Positions 34,192 through 42,957 of a stretch of DNA of 64,000 nucleotides are shown piece by piece. The notes below the pieces were generated by a model. It had not been told where the DNA came from. It made no database searches and saw only the letters and a program-made list of their open reading frames with translations. The first letter of the stretch is position 1; every line of letters starts with the position of its first letter. Origin of the DNA: Mucilaginibacter endophyticus (GTDB lineage: Bacteria > Bacteroidota > Bacteroidia > Sphingobacteriales > Sphingobacteriaceae). The translations under genes were made by a program, and so were the position numbers. The DNA lies in assembly GCF_003351025.1 (NCBI RefSeq), contig NZ_QPCG01000004.1, positions 434,001 to 498,000 on the forward strand, given 5' to 3'.

Positions 34192-35496
34192 ATGAGAAAT
34201 ATTCCACTATACCTAACGTGCAGAATTTATGATACCCTGGGGCGTATCCATATCCTTTTGCTTTTCCTATGTATCGCGTTTATTTACTGGCCGGTATATC
34301 GTTTCGATTTCTTATTTGGATGGGATGATCAATGGTTTGTTACCAACCATTTTACACAGAATGGATTCACGCCGCAAAACCTATTTGCTATGTTCACGGA
34401 ATTCTATTACGGCCAATATGCTCCGGTTAACCAGATATATTATACCTTTCTTTACAGTCTATTTAAATACAATCCGGCCTATTACCACATTATCAGCGTC
34501 TTTATTCATAGTGTAAACGTTATATTAGTTTATTGTCTGGTCTGTAAAATTACGCCCAAAGTTGCCGGTGTTCCGGATATTCAGGCAAAACATATCGCAT
34601 TTTTAACATCAATGTTATTTGGTATTTTGCCAGTAAATGTGGAATGCATTGCCTGGATAGCGGCTTCAAAAGTACCAATCTATGCCCTGTTTTACCTCAT
34701 TGGCTTGAATCACTATTGCCGCTATTTGGAAAAAAACAAACCCTATGATTTCTACCTTACCCTTTTGTTTTTTGCGGTTTCATTTGGCGCTAAAGAACAG
34801 GCCTTGACTTTCCCATTGTGCTTACTCTTATTTGATTTTGTGTACGGCAGATCTTTGAAGCAGAAAATAATACGGCTTGAAAAAATTCCGTTTTTTGTTC
34901 TCGGGCTACTTTTAGGTATCATTACAATCCAATCGCAGGGTGTAGAGGGTTCCGGGCAAGCGTTTTACTCTGTATATCAGCGGATCCCGTTGGCTTTTTA
35001 TACACTTAGCGAGTATTTCACCAAGTGTTTGCTGCCGCTTAATATTTCTTATCTATACCCGTTCCCATTTTTGACAAATGAACCAGTTCCATGGTATTTT
35101 TGGGTGTATGTTCTTGCAATTCCAACGATTGTATTTTGTTTTTTCAGGGAGATAAAAAGCCGGCCAATTCGTTTCGGTTTGTTTTTCTTTTTGATACATA
35201 TTCTATTAGTTATCAATCTGTTTTCCTTGGCGCGATTTTCTGTTATGGCTGACAGATATGCTTACCTTGCATCCATTGGGCTATGTTTTATTTTAAGCTA
35301 TATTTTTGTTTCGTACTTGCGCAAGCTAAAATTCAAGAACAGGTTGCTTATCCCTGGGGGGGCATATGTTGTTGCTCTCATGTGTTACTCTGCGATGCAT
35401 ATTCCTGTATGGACCAATGCTTATACGCTGAAAGAGAAGCTTAAAACAACGATTGAACAGAGAGATGATTTTAATGAATTAAAAAAATTGAAGTAA
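34192..35496 (+). CDS. TMTC-like GT-C membrane glycosyltransferase
   Basis: The 434-residue polytopic protein has WDDQWF (W44-D45-D46) in the first loop, as in GT-C enzymes. Further motifs are NVECIAWIA, GAKEQALTFP, KCLLPLNISYLYPFP and MADRYAYLASIG, which recur in TMTC-type (DUF1736) O-mannosyltransferases. The usual C-terminal TPR array is absent, so only the membrane half is present. It probably transfers a sugar in the periplasm. Its stop codon overlaps the start of the small gene at 35496. Confidence 0.8.
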   Translation: MRNIPLYLTCRIYDTLGRIHILLLFLCIAFIYWPVYRFDFLFGWDDQWFVTNHFTQNGFTPQNLFAMFTEFYYGQYAPVNQIYYTFLYSLFKYNPAYYHIISVFIHSVNVILVYCLVCKITPKVAGVPDIQAKHIAFLTSMLFGILPVNVECIAWIAASKVPIYALFYLIGLNHYCRYLEKNKPYDFYLTLLFFAVSFGAKEQALTFPLCLLLFDFVYGRSLKQKIIRLEKIPFFVLGLLLGIITIQSQGVEGSGQAFYSVYQRIPLAFYTLSEYFTKCLLPLNISYLYPFPFLTNEPVPWYFWVYVLAIPTIVFCFFREIKSRPIRFGLFFFLIHILLVINLFSLARFSVMADRYAYLASIGLCFILSYIFVSYLRKLKFKNRLLIPGGAYVVALMCYSAMHIPVWTNAYTLKEKLKTTIEQRDDFNELKKLK

Positions 35497-35657
35497 TGTC
35501 CAGTTGTCATAAAAATAAAATTCTTCTCGGATGCTTATTCCTTGTCTTAATCATCATTATGAATTTATTCTATGCGGCAAGTTATTATAACTTGAGCAAA
35601 AGAAAAATCCCCCAATTTTTTGTCTGGCAAACAAATGTTGAAAAGCCCAAACGGTAA
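35496..35657 (+). CDS. Small single-pass membrane protein coupled to the TMTC-like gene
   Basis: This 53-residue frame starts in a TAATG overlap with the upstream stop. It has a polar start with Cys, one strong transmembrane helix (about 9-27) and a basic tail ending KPKR. The overlap implies translational coupling. No family is recognised. It may be a partner subunit of the glycosyltransferase. Confidence 0.6.
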   Translation: MSSCHKNKILLGCLFLVLIIIMNLFYAASYYNLSKRKIPQFFVWQTNVEKPKR

Positions 35658-35780
35658 GCCCTTGGTCAATTTTTTTGCAAATATTATTTAAAGAAAAACT
35701 ATCGTTCTTTGGGTAGAGTTGGTTTGGATTTATAAATATTAAAACTAATAATTGATGTAACCTTTATAAATCACAAATCT

Positions 35781-36170
35781 ATGAAACAGCGTTCCTTGCT
35801 TATTATTACGGTATTTTTCAGTGTCTGTTTGTTAATCTTTGCCTGCCGCAGAGATATCAACAATATGATAAATGACAGAACCGCCACTTCTTCTGCATTA
35901 TTAGAATCTGCCAAAATTTGGTATTTAAAGCAAACTGTTAATAATGATAGTAAGCTAGTTCCGAATTGGAAATATTCCTGGACCCTAAAATCTATTAACG
36001 GGGAAAACTTATTAATTGTTCCGGCACCCGAGTTGACCAATCAACGAACGGAGTTGCTCAGTAAATTTCCTCTGCACACACCTACCACATTACCGCTTAA
36101 ACAACAAGAAGCTCAAAACGGGAAAATTGTCAAGGGCCGCGGTGGTAGCCGCGGTTTACTATACCCTTGA
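35781..36170 (+). pseudogene. 3'-truncated paralogue of the IME lipoprotein
   Basis: Residues 1 to about 85 match the lipoprotein at 29328 closely (MKQRSLL..ITVFFS..CLLIFACRR, then SALLESAKIW and SWTLKS..G.NLL) including the lipobox Cys. Similarity ends near base 36040, and the last ~45 codons run into GC-rich DNA next to the mobilization region. The reading frame therefore ends by chance at 36170. It points the opposite way to the intact copy, so the two copies bracket the glycosyltransferase genes as inverted repeats. Confidence 0.8.
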
Positions 36171-36171
36171 C
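36129..36171. promoter_or_regulatory. GC-rich inverted repeat, candidate oriT
   Basis: GTCAAGGG (36129-36136) is the perfect inverse of CCCTTGAC (36164-36171). Between them CCGCGG occurs twice (36138 and 36149) and can form an inner hairpin. It lies about 190 bases beyond the end of the mobilization genes in a stretch clearly richer in GC than its surroundings. An oriT is expected close to relaxase genes; assignment is inference. Confidence 0.35.
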
Positions 36172-36362
36172 TGTTTTCCTGTGTCGCTACCTTTGTGACT
36201 GCGGTGGCGTGGTTTTCTGTGCGGCTGGAAGACAGGTGTGTATGAGGAACGAATACGTGCCTGTGTGCGGCAACTAGGCTGGCTGCAAAATGGAACCCGG
36301 CGCATAGCGCGGTGCAATGCAGCAACCTGCCGCAGTTGCGTTGCCTCTTTATCTTACCTCCA

Positions 36363-36992
36363 TCACTTATTTGCTTTCACCTTTTCCAGCTTCCGCTTAG
36401 CTTCCTTTTGATCCTTATCTGCCTGCGCAGCTACGGATTCGGCAGCAATTAACGCCTGCTGTTTTACCATTGCTTTTTCAGCCTTATCTATAAAATCTCT
36501 CGGATCCTCCGCCAACTTTGTATCGATGGTCTTAGCAACCTTTGGATAAAGCGCCCTGACTATCCAGAAGTTATAAGCTTCACGATTAAGGTCATCATTT
36601 TGATGATAGAGATATAAAGTACTCCCGAATGATCCGGCTGTAATTATAAAACAAACAACCAAGCCAATAATCAAATTACTCGACCAGGCACCTAAATGGT
36701 GACTGTTTTTCACACGAATGACTTTCGGTACTGTCGCTAGTACGCCATTTAATTCATCGATTTGCTGCTGGATCTTTTGATCTTTATACCGCTTATTAGC
36801 AGTTTCAATTCGCGATGAGATCGTTTCCAATGTGCCCCGGTACTGCTCCAGAAAGCTTTTTAGAAACTCGGCTACGCTGGTTTCCATCACACTGATCCTA
36901 CCGGCAAAACCTTGGATCAGTTCTTCCATGATATTTACTTTCTCTTCTAATTCTTCGTTTTGCATATCAAATCGTTTTAAGGTTAATCCCAT
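36363..36992 (-). CDS. Coiled-coil membrane protein of the mobilization module
   Basis: The 209-residue protein has an N-terminal helical and coiled region (about 1-95), one transmembrane helix (about 103-128), and a Lys/Glu-rich helical tail (KEAKRKLEKVKANK). It begins six bases after the relaxase stop codon on the same strand, so it belongs to the mob operon. Similar genes follow relaxases in Bacteroidota mobilizable elements, with no proven role. It might tether the relaxosome to the membrane or the helper's coupling protein. Confidence 0.7.
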   Translation of the reverse strand: MGLTLKRFDMQNEELEEKVNIMEELIQGFAGRISVMETSVAEFLKSFLEQYRGTLETISSRIETANKRYKDQKIQQQIDELNGVLATVPKVIRVKNSHHLGAWSSNLIIGLVVCFIITAGSFGSTLYLYHQNDDLNREAYNFWIVRALYPKVAKTIDTKLAEDPRDFIDKAEKAMVKQQALIAAESVAAQADKDQKEAKRKLEKVKANK

Positions 36993-36998
36993 TTTTTT

Positions 36999-37979
36999 TT
37001 ACCTGCTTATACCCTGTGACTGGGAGTGTTCCGCCTCGTGCTTCTTCCGTTTTCTGCGGGCGATATCTGCGTCACCCATTGGATCAGGAGGCCCGGCAAC
37101 AAATTGTGGTTCCAGCAGCACTTCCAATAAGCCTTTACCTACACCGGGGTTATGGCTGTATTCCGCCTGAACGCTCTGCCGGATTGATTCACGCAGTTGG
37201 TTAGCCATAAATGGTTGATTGGCTTCCCTTGCCGCATGATACTGCTGTACCTGTTGGTTTCGGTTTAAATTGGCATCAATACGGACAAAACTCAAGCTCC
37301 GGTCAATAGCGGAACCTTTCATTTTTATGTTGCCTTTTTCAAAAGAGATGCCCTGAACTTCATTGGTACCGCTACGGAATTTATAAGCAATGGTAATTCC
37401 CTGCCTGGCAAGCTGCGCTTCCAACTGTTTCCAGTTAGTGGCCGTTTTCATGCCTGCTTTAATAGCATCGTATAATTCGTACCTAACCTTCTCCCTGCCC
37501 TTTAACGCCTGGCGGTTCACCAGATCTTTACCTTCGCCTATATGATAGCCGTATTTCAGGGTAATCTCCTTGCAGGCTATTACATTCTTAGCGAAATTGT
37601 TTTTGTCACTAATGGTCTTGCCGTTATTATCCACCCGGTTGTAAACAATATGGAGATGCGGATGATCGCGGTCGTTGTGACGAACGATCACATACTGTGT
37701 ATTTCGGATACCTGCTTTTTCCATGTATTCCCTTGCCCGCTCCACCATGATATCATCGCTTAATTTAAGCAGGTCTTCCTTGCTCCAGCTGAGTACCAGA
37801 TGTCCCACTGCTTTGCCGAGTTCCGGCCGCATTTTACGTTGCATATTGAAATCCTGAATTATAGCGTTCGCATGCTGCATGCGAACGCCTTCTGCCGATA
37901 AAATCTTTGCTTCCGGCTTATTCACCATATAGCGGACACAGCCGCCAAAGCTTTTCCCGGTGATTGGTTTACCCATCAT
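36999..37979 (-). CDS. MOBP-type relaxase / mobilization nuclease
   Basis: The 326-residue protein has the relaxase metal site HNDRDHPHLH (residues 101-110, His106, His108, His110) followed by IVYNRVDNNG, and an N-terminal GGCVRYMVNK with the likely nicking Tyr17. It nicks oriT and stays bound to the 5' end during conjugal transfer. The C-terminal 120 residues are charged and lack an obvious enzyme domain. The start overlaps the mobC gene by 11 bases. Two ATGs in tandem (37979 and 37976) are possible starts. Confidence 0.93.
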   Translation of the reverse strand: MMGKPITGKSFGGCVRYMVNKPEAKILSAEGVRMQHANAIIQDFNMQRKMRPELGKAVGHLVLSWSKEDLLKLSDDIMVERAREYMEKAGIRNTQYVIVRHNDRDHPHLHIVYNRVDNNGKTISDKNNFAKNVIACKEITLKYGYHIGEGKDLVNRQALKGREKVRYELYDAIKAGMKTATNWKQLEAQLARQGITIAYKFRSGTNEVQGISFEKGNIKMKGSAIDRSLSFVRIDANLNRNQQVQQYHAAREANQPFMANQLRESIRQSVQAEYSHNPGVGKGLLEVLLEPQFVAGPPDPMGDADIARRKRKKHEAEHSQSQGISR

Positions 37980-38346
37980 GGCTGCTAAGTTTTGTAATTA
38001 ACTCGTCCACTTGTTTAAGGATGTTTTGGCACTTCACGGCAAGCGTAAAGAGGCCTGCCACATGTGCTAAGTGCGTTAACTGGTTGAGGTTATTCGCTAC
38101 CCCAGCCAGCATCCTGAACCAGCTGGTTTCCTCTGGGGTAAAGCGCGAAAATACTCTGGCGTTTTTCGCGGCCCTCCGGAACCACTCACTGGGTTTCAGC
38201 CCGGCATTTTTCGCCCTACCTTCGATCAGAATTTTTTCTGTTGGCGTTAAACGTACCATTAAAAAATCACTCCGCCTGATCGACTTTTTGGGTCTGCCGG
38301 GGGGCCTCATTTTTTTTATTGTTTTATTTTCATTAGCTGTTAGCAT
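37969..38346 (-). CDS. mobC: MobC-like relaxosome accessory protein
   Basis: The 125-residue basic protein has an N-terminal RPPGRPKKS (AT-hook-like) stretch, a ribbon-helix-helix-like segment (DFLMVRLTPTEKILIEGRAKNAGLKPSEWFRRAA) and a C-terminal helix with LAGVANNLNQLTHLA, the hallmark of MobC proteins. It helps the relaxase bind and melt oriT. The 11-base overlap with the relaxase gene supports coupling. Confidence 0.87.
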   Translation of the reverse strand: MLTANENKTIKKMRPPGRPKKSIRRSDFLMVRLTPTEKILIEGRAKNAGLKPSEWFRRAAKNARVFSRFTPEETSWFRMLAGVANNLNQLTHLAHVAGLFTLAVKCQNILKQVDELITKLSSHDG

Positions 38347-38552
38347 GTATTCATTTCATTTTTTGTTGCTATAAAAGTTCGACCAACGGGAGCGAGTTCC
38401 GAATCACCCCGTCGGGGTGAATTCGGGTTTTTGTGTAGCAAAAACATTAACTCGCTCCTTACAATTCGAAAAATTGGCCGGTGGTATATTCAGCTATCTG
38501 TATATATCCCAATACCGAAAACCGGTATCCATAGGCCATGGCAAAATTTGGC

Positions 38553-39470
38553 TTAGCGCCAAATTCCCCTGCTCCTTTCTTCCTGTGCTCTGCGCCGGAT
38601 CTGCGGTTGTAAACAAGCCTGTCTTTGGGCAGCCAGGTACTCATTGATGTCGTTAAAACCCTTGTAAAAGCCAGATGCATCGGTGAAGCTGATACCCGCA
38701 GCCTGCAACTTTTCAGCAGCTGCAATCCCGGCTTTGTCATGGTTAAGCATCAGGAAATTTTCCTGATAGTTCTTCAAAACAGGCGCCGCTCTTTCAGCCA
38801 TCGCAACAGAATTCAGGATGATAAAATCCGACTGGTATTGACCACCTTTCATTTGCAAGAGCGAAAGAAAATCCATAAAACCTTCAAGCACGATGGCGGT
38901 GTTATGACTGCCGTCAATGATGGTAATGTCCTTGGGAGACGATGCGCCTTTGAACCAGTTATTCCGCAGCTCGTAACCACCCGAACGATTGGCAAATCCA
39001 ATGGCGAAATAGGCTTTGCCACTTATTGTAAAATCGACCTGTTTGCAATAGGTAGTGGCAATGGCCGGATCAATACCGCGGGTTTCCAGGTAAGCGATCA
39101 AGGCCGGATGTTCAAGTGCCTTTACACCGGTAATGATCACCGGATTATCCGACTGGGGTTCTACATTTCGCGAAGTTTGCTGATGAAAAGAAAAATCAGT
39201 ATTGCCATTATTTAAACGCTCCAAAAACTCCTCCACGGAACAAAGGTGCATACGTATTCCCAGATCAATTAAATTACCTCCGGTACCTTCGCCAAAATCC
39301 ATCCAGGCGTTAAGCCTGGTATTTACTTTGAATGAAGCGGTCTTTTCTTCGCGCAGTGGTGATAAATACCAGTAATTATCACCTTTGATCCGTTGCGGCT
39401 GAATACCGCATTGCTCCAGGTAACTAATGATAGAGAGTTCTTTTGCTGTTTTACAGTTATATCGTGTCAT
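38553..39470 (-). CDS. TOPRIM-domain DNA primase of the IME
   Basis: The 305-residue protein has an N-terminal CHC2-like region (YLSPLREEKTASFKVNTRLNAWMDFGEGTGGNLIDL) in which the zinc Cys residues are mostly lost. The C-terminal TOPRIM-like domain shows VLEGFMDFLSLL (Glu) and FLMLNHDKAGI (Asp). Primases of this type are standard in Bacteroidota mobilizable elements and would prime replication of the excised or transferred DNA. It is separated from mobC by about 200 bases. Confidence 0.88.
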   Translation of the reverse strand: MTRYNCKTAKELSIISYLEQCGIQPQRIKGDNYWYLSPLREEKTASFKVNTRLNAWMDFGEGTGGNLIDLGIRMHLCSVEEFLERLNNGNTDFSFHQQTSRNVEPQSDNPVIITGVKALEHPALIAYLETRGIDPAIATTYCKQVDFTISGKAYFAIGFANRSGGYELRNNWFKGASSPKDITIIDGSHNTAIVLEGFMDFLSLLQMKGGQYQSDFIILNSVAMAERAAPVLKNYQENFLMLNHDKAGIAAAEKLQAAGISFTDASGFYKGFNDINEYLAAQRQACLQPQIRRRAQEERSRGIWR

Positions 39471-39544
39471 GTTGTAAAATCTAAAGGTTTGTTATTAAAT
39501 GATGCCGGTACCAAACCATACGGGAGGGCTGACCTTACATTTAT

Positions 39545-39690
39545 GATGAATGATGAGCTATAGCCGTAACTATTTATAAATAAATAATTTATATGCTCAT
39601 CATTACCTCATCATGGTTTTCCGCTTTGATGAGTTTGCTCATCGCGCTCATCATTGCTCATCATGCATCATCAAACGATGATGAGGATGT
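39545..39690. repeat. Cluster of TGATGAG / CTCATCA repeats between the primase genes
   Basis: Within about 145 bases the word TGATGAG or its inverse CTCATCA (full or one base short) occurs at least eight times: near 39551, 39596, 39607, 39627, 39638, 39647, 39657 and 39679. GCTCATCATT appears in tandem at 39646-39665. An AT-only stretch (TATTTATAAATAAATAATTTATAT type) lies at 39571-39594. Direct repeats plus an AT-rich tract beside replication genes look like an iteron-type replication origin or a control region. Confidence 0.6.
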
Positions 39691-39722
39691 AATGCACTGA
39701 CAAGCAATTTGATAAATATGAC

Positions 39723-40949
39723 TTAGCCCGACTCATCAAACTTTTGCCTGAGCCACTCTTCAGTAATGGTATAGTACCTGCCTGTTTTGGCCACCGTTAC
39801 CAATTCGTTGAGGTTATTATAACAATAGGTTGAATAGCTTAAACTGTTGGGTACGGGGACAAGCCCCCACTCCTGCTGCATCAGCTGCGATACATCCTGT
39901 CTTGTCAGGCGCGGCATGCTTTTTTTAAGCAGATCGAGGATATCCTTATTGGCAAAGCACATTTTCTGGCCGAGATCGTGCTCCTGGATCTCTTTCAACA
40001 ATAACAACAGTTCGGTTTCCAGCCGGTTGCGGTTATTGCGCATTACACGCAATAAAGCATCCGTTCGGATCTGCTGCTCGGAAAACCACATGCGGGTGTT
40101 GCCAACCGGCACCGATAACGGCCGTTCCAACAGATGGAACAGAAAAGCGGGAATCTCAGCTGTCATTTGTTCCAGAAGCCGAACATTTTCTTTTTCAAAT
40201 ACCGGCACTTTCCTTACCCAGTACCGGGTTTCCGTCGGCTCAATAACAATAAAATTATATTCGTTATTGGAACACAGGATGAACTTGCCGAAGAATTCCG
40301 TTTCTCGCTTATCCTTGCTTTTGGCTTCCACCTTGGATACTTTAGCGGTGCTCAGGTTCTTGATCTTTTCCGAATCCTCCTTTTTGTCCAGCAGCACTTC
40401 TTCCACGGCGATGATCAGCGTATTCATCCAATCGGAATTGAACTGTGACCGGAAATCATGGTTCCCGTTAAAGGTCATGTTATTGCCGAAGATGACTTTG
40501 AGCAGGTCCAGGAAAGTAGTCTTACCTGTTTTGCGCTCCTTGGATACCAGGCACAGAATTGGCAGTTTAATGACCGGCCTCGTATAGAGCAAGGCTATGT
40601 AATCCAGTCCCACTTCATACTGCTCGCCAAAGATGTGCTGCAGAAAGCCCAAAATGGTCTCGCAGGAACCCGGTTCCGGTTTGAATTCCAAAGGATGGTA
40701 CCTGTTAAAATAGTTGCCGATGGTTTCCCGGTAATCGGTATGGCTGGGGACACAGCAATACGCATCGAACTTGCGGATCTTCTTGATCGCGTCCGCACTC
40801 AAATCTTTTTTGAGTGTTTCCGATGACCAAAGTAACCAGCCGTCTGTATAGCCTCCGGTAACCATCGGTTGCCGCGTACGCTTGTAATACGAGGTCTGCA
40901 CGCGGATATAACTACCCGGTTGGTGTAAAGGGAAAAACTGATCAGCCAT
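39723..40949 (-). CDS. Primase-helicase-like ATPase (VirE/DUF5906 type)
   Basis: The protein of 408 residues has a P-loop in SKERKTGKTTFLDLL, a Walker B-like LIIAVEEVLLDKKED, and a sensor-type LCSNNEYNFI, as in superfamily 3 helicases of phage and IME replication modules. The C-terminal part (LTRQDVSQLMQQEWGL) looks like a winged helix. It probably unwinds element DNA at the repeat cluster just downstream. The ATG at 40949 lies nine bases after the HTH gene stop; the longer frame to 40994 would overlap that gene. Confidence 0.85.
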   Translation of the reverse strand: MADQFFPLHQPGSYIRVQTSYYKRTRQPMVTGGYTDGWLLWSSETLKKDLSADAIKKIRKFDAYCCVPSHTDYRETIGNYFNRYHPLEFKPEPGSCETILGFLQHIFGEQYEVGLDYIALLYTRPVIKLPILCLVSKERKTGKTTFLDLLKVIFGNNMTFNGNHDFRSQFNSDWMNTLIIAVEEVLLDKKEDSEKIKNLSTAKVSKVEAKSKDKRETEFFGKFILCSNNEYNFIVIEPTETRYWVRKVPVFEKENVRLLEQMTAEIPAFLFHLLERPLSVPVGNTRMWFSEQQIRTDALLRVMRNNRNRLETELLLLLKEIQEHDLGQKMCFANKDILDLLKKSMPRLTRQDVSQLMQQEWGLVPVPNSLSYSTYCYNNLNELVTVAKTGRYYTITEEWLRQKFDESG

Positions 40950-40957
40950 AGCAGTAC

Positions 40958-41245
40958 TTATTTTGCGACGGCCTGCTGGCCGCTGCCGATCCATGCCAAT
41001 AGTTTTTTACGGGAGAAAAGCAGCTTGCCTTCCACTTTACAGAAAGGGATCTTTTTTCTTTTCACCAGCCCGTAGACTGATGTGACTTCGTACTTGATCA
41101 GCTCGGCTGCTTCCTTGGTGTCCAGCAAAGTATCATCCTCATCATCCGGGCGGATTGGTTTTAAGTGGACGGCGTTTCTGACAGATGACTCAATGAGTTC
41201 CTGGAACTCCTGTGTCGATAGGGTAGTAAAAAAAGTTGTGTTCAT
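40958..41245 (-). CDS. Excisionase-like helix-turn-helix protein
   Basis: The 95-residue protein has a MerR/excisionase-type winged HTH near its C-terminus (LLDTKEAAELIKYEVTSVYGLVKRKKIPFCKVEGKLLFSRKKLLAWI). In Bacteroidota elements, such a gene sits just before the primase-helicase gene, as here, and serves excision or replication control. The N-terminal 40 residues are acidic and unrelated to the HTH. Confidence 0.87.
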   Translation of the reverse strand: MNTTFFTTLSTQEFQELIESSVRNAVHLKPIRPDDEDDTLLDTKEAAELIKYEVTSVYGLVKRKKIPFCKVEGKLLFSRKKLLAWIGSGQQAVAK

Positions 41246-41316
41246 AAATTAAAAAATTTGATGAACACAAAAGAGTATGAAAATAACCCAACGTTAATGA
41301 ACGAAGTTGAACGTCG

Positions 41317-42471
41317 TTAGGATCTCAGTATATAAGTAGGTACTTTCTTTAAGACTTTGTAGGCTTTTTTAGCATAGGACCCGCTGCTTTTATGCACAAA
41401 GTCGATAGCTGTATCTTTCTTCTTGGTCATATTCCGTTGAATGTCACCCACCGACTCGTATGTTTCAAAGGAAGAGAAGTTGGATTTAAGGAGTTCACAG
41501 TATTTCACTTGTGGTACTTTCAGATAGGTCGTATTGAGCTTATAGGTGGCGTGCATTAACAGGCATAAAAGATTCTGATAGCCTGGTGCCATTTGATAAT
41601 AATATTCGCTATCGCTTAACGACCACATTTGTTCCTGGTCATCCAATTTGAAAAGTCTGCCCAGCAGTTCTTTGATCTCATCTTCGCTATTAAAGACTTT
41701 CGGCACTTGCATCAGTTGGCAAAGTTGGGCGTCCAATAAAGCGCACCAAAGGTCGAATATTTTACTAGCTGGATATCGTAAAAGGATATGGCTATCAGCA
41801 TCAGGCCGTGTAATTTGCGGCGGTGACGGTTTCGGCGCAGCTTCTACAGATGCCTCAAATACATAATCAGGTTTTACATCCGGCTCAGGCATTTTGAAAA
41901 CAGGATAAACATTAACCACCGGTGGTGCCTGCTCTTTTTCGTTCAAGTTTTTCAGGTTGCTGTACTCCTGAAATCCTTTGACCAGCGATGCCTGGATGTA
42001 GCCCAATGCATAAATCACCTCGGGAACAGCAAAGCCTTCAAAATACAAGTTGGTATGACAGTAAGTGATGAAATCCCGAAGCGCCTGCTTTTTTTGCTCA
42101 AGCCCCAGCGATAAAAAGGTTTGGCCGATCTCCTCATAGAAATTTGCCATACCCTCATCATAGCCGGAATAGAATATGTCAGCCAGTTCTTTGGTATATG
42201 CCTCTTCAATCGGCTTAACGTTGTTGACCAGTATCTTGTTATCAACTGTTGCATTATTCTTAAAAACCTTTAGTAAGTTCGGTTCACTCACATAAATTGA
42301 TCTGCTTTCACTTAGTTCGATCTGTTCAAAAGGAAAACTTCTATTAAAGTTGTATTCAAAATCATCCGGTTCGAACAAGCCATCGGTCGATTCCAGAAAC
42401 GGGTATTTGTTGTGGTTATCGGTATTGATACCCTTAATGGGATGAAATCCTTTGAGGTTAAGAAAATACAT
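41317..42471 (-). CDS. Conserved IME protein of unknown function
   Basis: The protein of 384 residues is soluble, with no signal peptide. It has a helical first half (TKELADIFYSGYDEGMANFYEEIGQTFLSLG), a Pro-rich linker near residues 205-230 (PEPDVKPDYVFEASVEAAPKPSPP) and a second helical half with several Leu/Cys/Tyr pairs. The tail is basic (KKAYKVLKKVPTYILRS). It lies directly upstream of the excisionase-like gene on the same strand, in the slot where Bacteroidota elements often keep a regulator, but nothing in it proves DNA binding. The frame starts at TTG 42498; ATG 42471 is preferred. Confidence 0.7.
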   Translation of the reverse strand: MYFLNLKGFHPIKGINTDNHNKYPFLESTDGLFEPDDFEYNFNRSFPFEQIELSESRSIYVSEPNLLKVFKNNATVDNKILVNNVKPIEEAYTKELADIFYSGYDEGMANFYEEIGQTFLSLGLEQKKQALRDFITYCHTNLYFEGFAVPEVIYALGYIQASLVKGFQEYSNLKNLNEKEQAPPVVNVYPVFKMPEPDVKPDYVFEASVEAAPKPSPPQITRPDADSHILLRYPASKIFDLWCALLDAQLCQLMQVPKVFNSEDEIKELLGRLFKLDDQEQMWSLSDSEYYYQMAPGYQNLLCLLMHATYKLNTTYLKVPQVKYCELLKSNFSSFETYESVGDIQRNMTKKKDTAIDFVHKSSGSYAKKAYKVLKKVPTYILRS

Positions 42472-42957
42472 AGGCAACTTAAAAAAAGCAAACGCCAAAT
42501 CCCCAAAAATAGTGTTTGCTTTTTTTATAAAGTAATGGACAAGAATACCATTTTCGTTATATAACCCTTACCTATTTGGCTAACTACTTGAGTATTCATA
42601 AATATCTGTTTAGGTCATCAGTCAATCTAAAGCTAGTCTAATTAATGTCCTATACTCTAATTGAAAATACATAATTCTAATTAACAAATGTGCTCTAAGG
42701 CGTTGTTAGCCTATATTTATACACCATTCTCTAATTAAACTCTAATACATAATCTTCAACCCTTCTACTATTAGAGATAATGTTCCCGTAACACTTTTAC
42801 AGCATAAATGAAACACCTTCCAATTGTGAGCTTAAGTACCTAATATCAAGCAGATTACAGACCACCCCACATACGAATAATGGTTAAACAGTTAAATCTT
42901 GTTAAATTTTTTTGACATATCCGATGCAATTGGGATATTAAAATTATATATCACATC
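42472..42957. other. AT-rich gap between IME backbone and cargo
   Basis: This AT-rich stretch of about 490 bases separates the minus-strand IME backbone from the plus-strand cargo. It contains several copies of short CTCTAAT/TCTAATT words (about 42635-42770) but no supported gene. Promoters for both sides are expected here. Confidence 0.5.

Noticed and set aside
39847..40587. A 246-codon plus-strand frame opposite the primase-helicase gene
   Set aside because: Ser/Arg-rich translation with no domain, fully antisense to a gene with intact P-loop and Walker B motifs.
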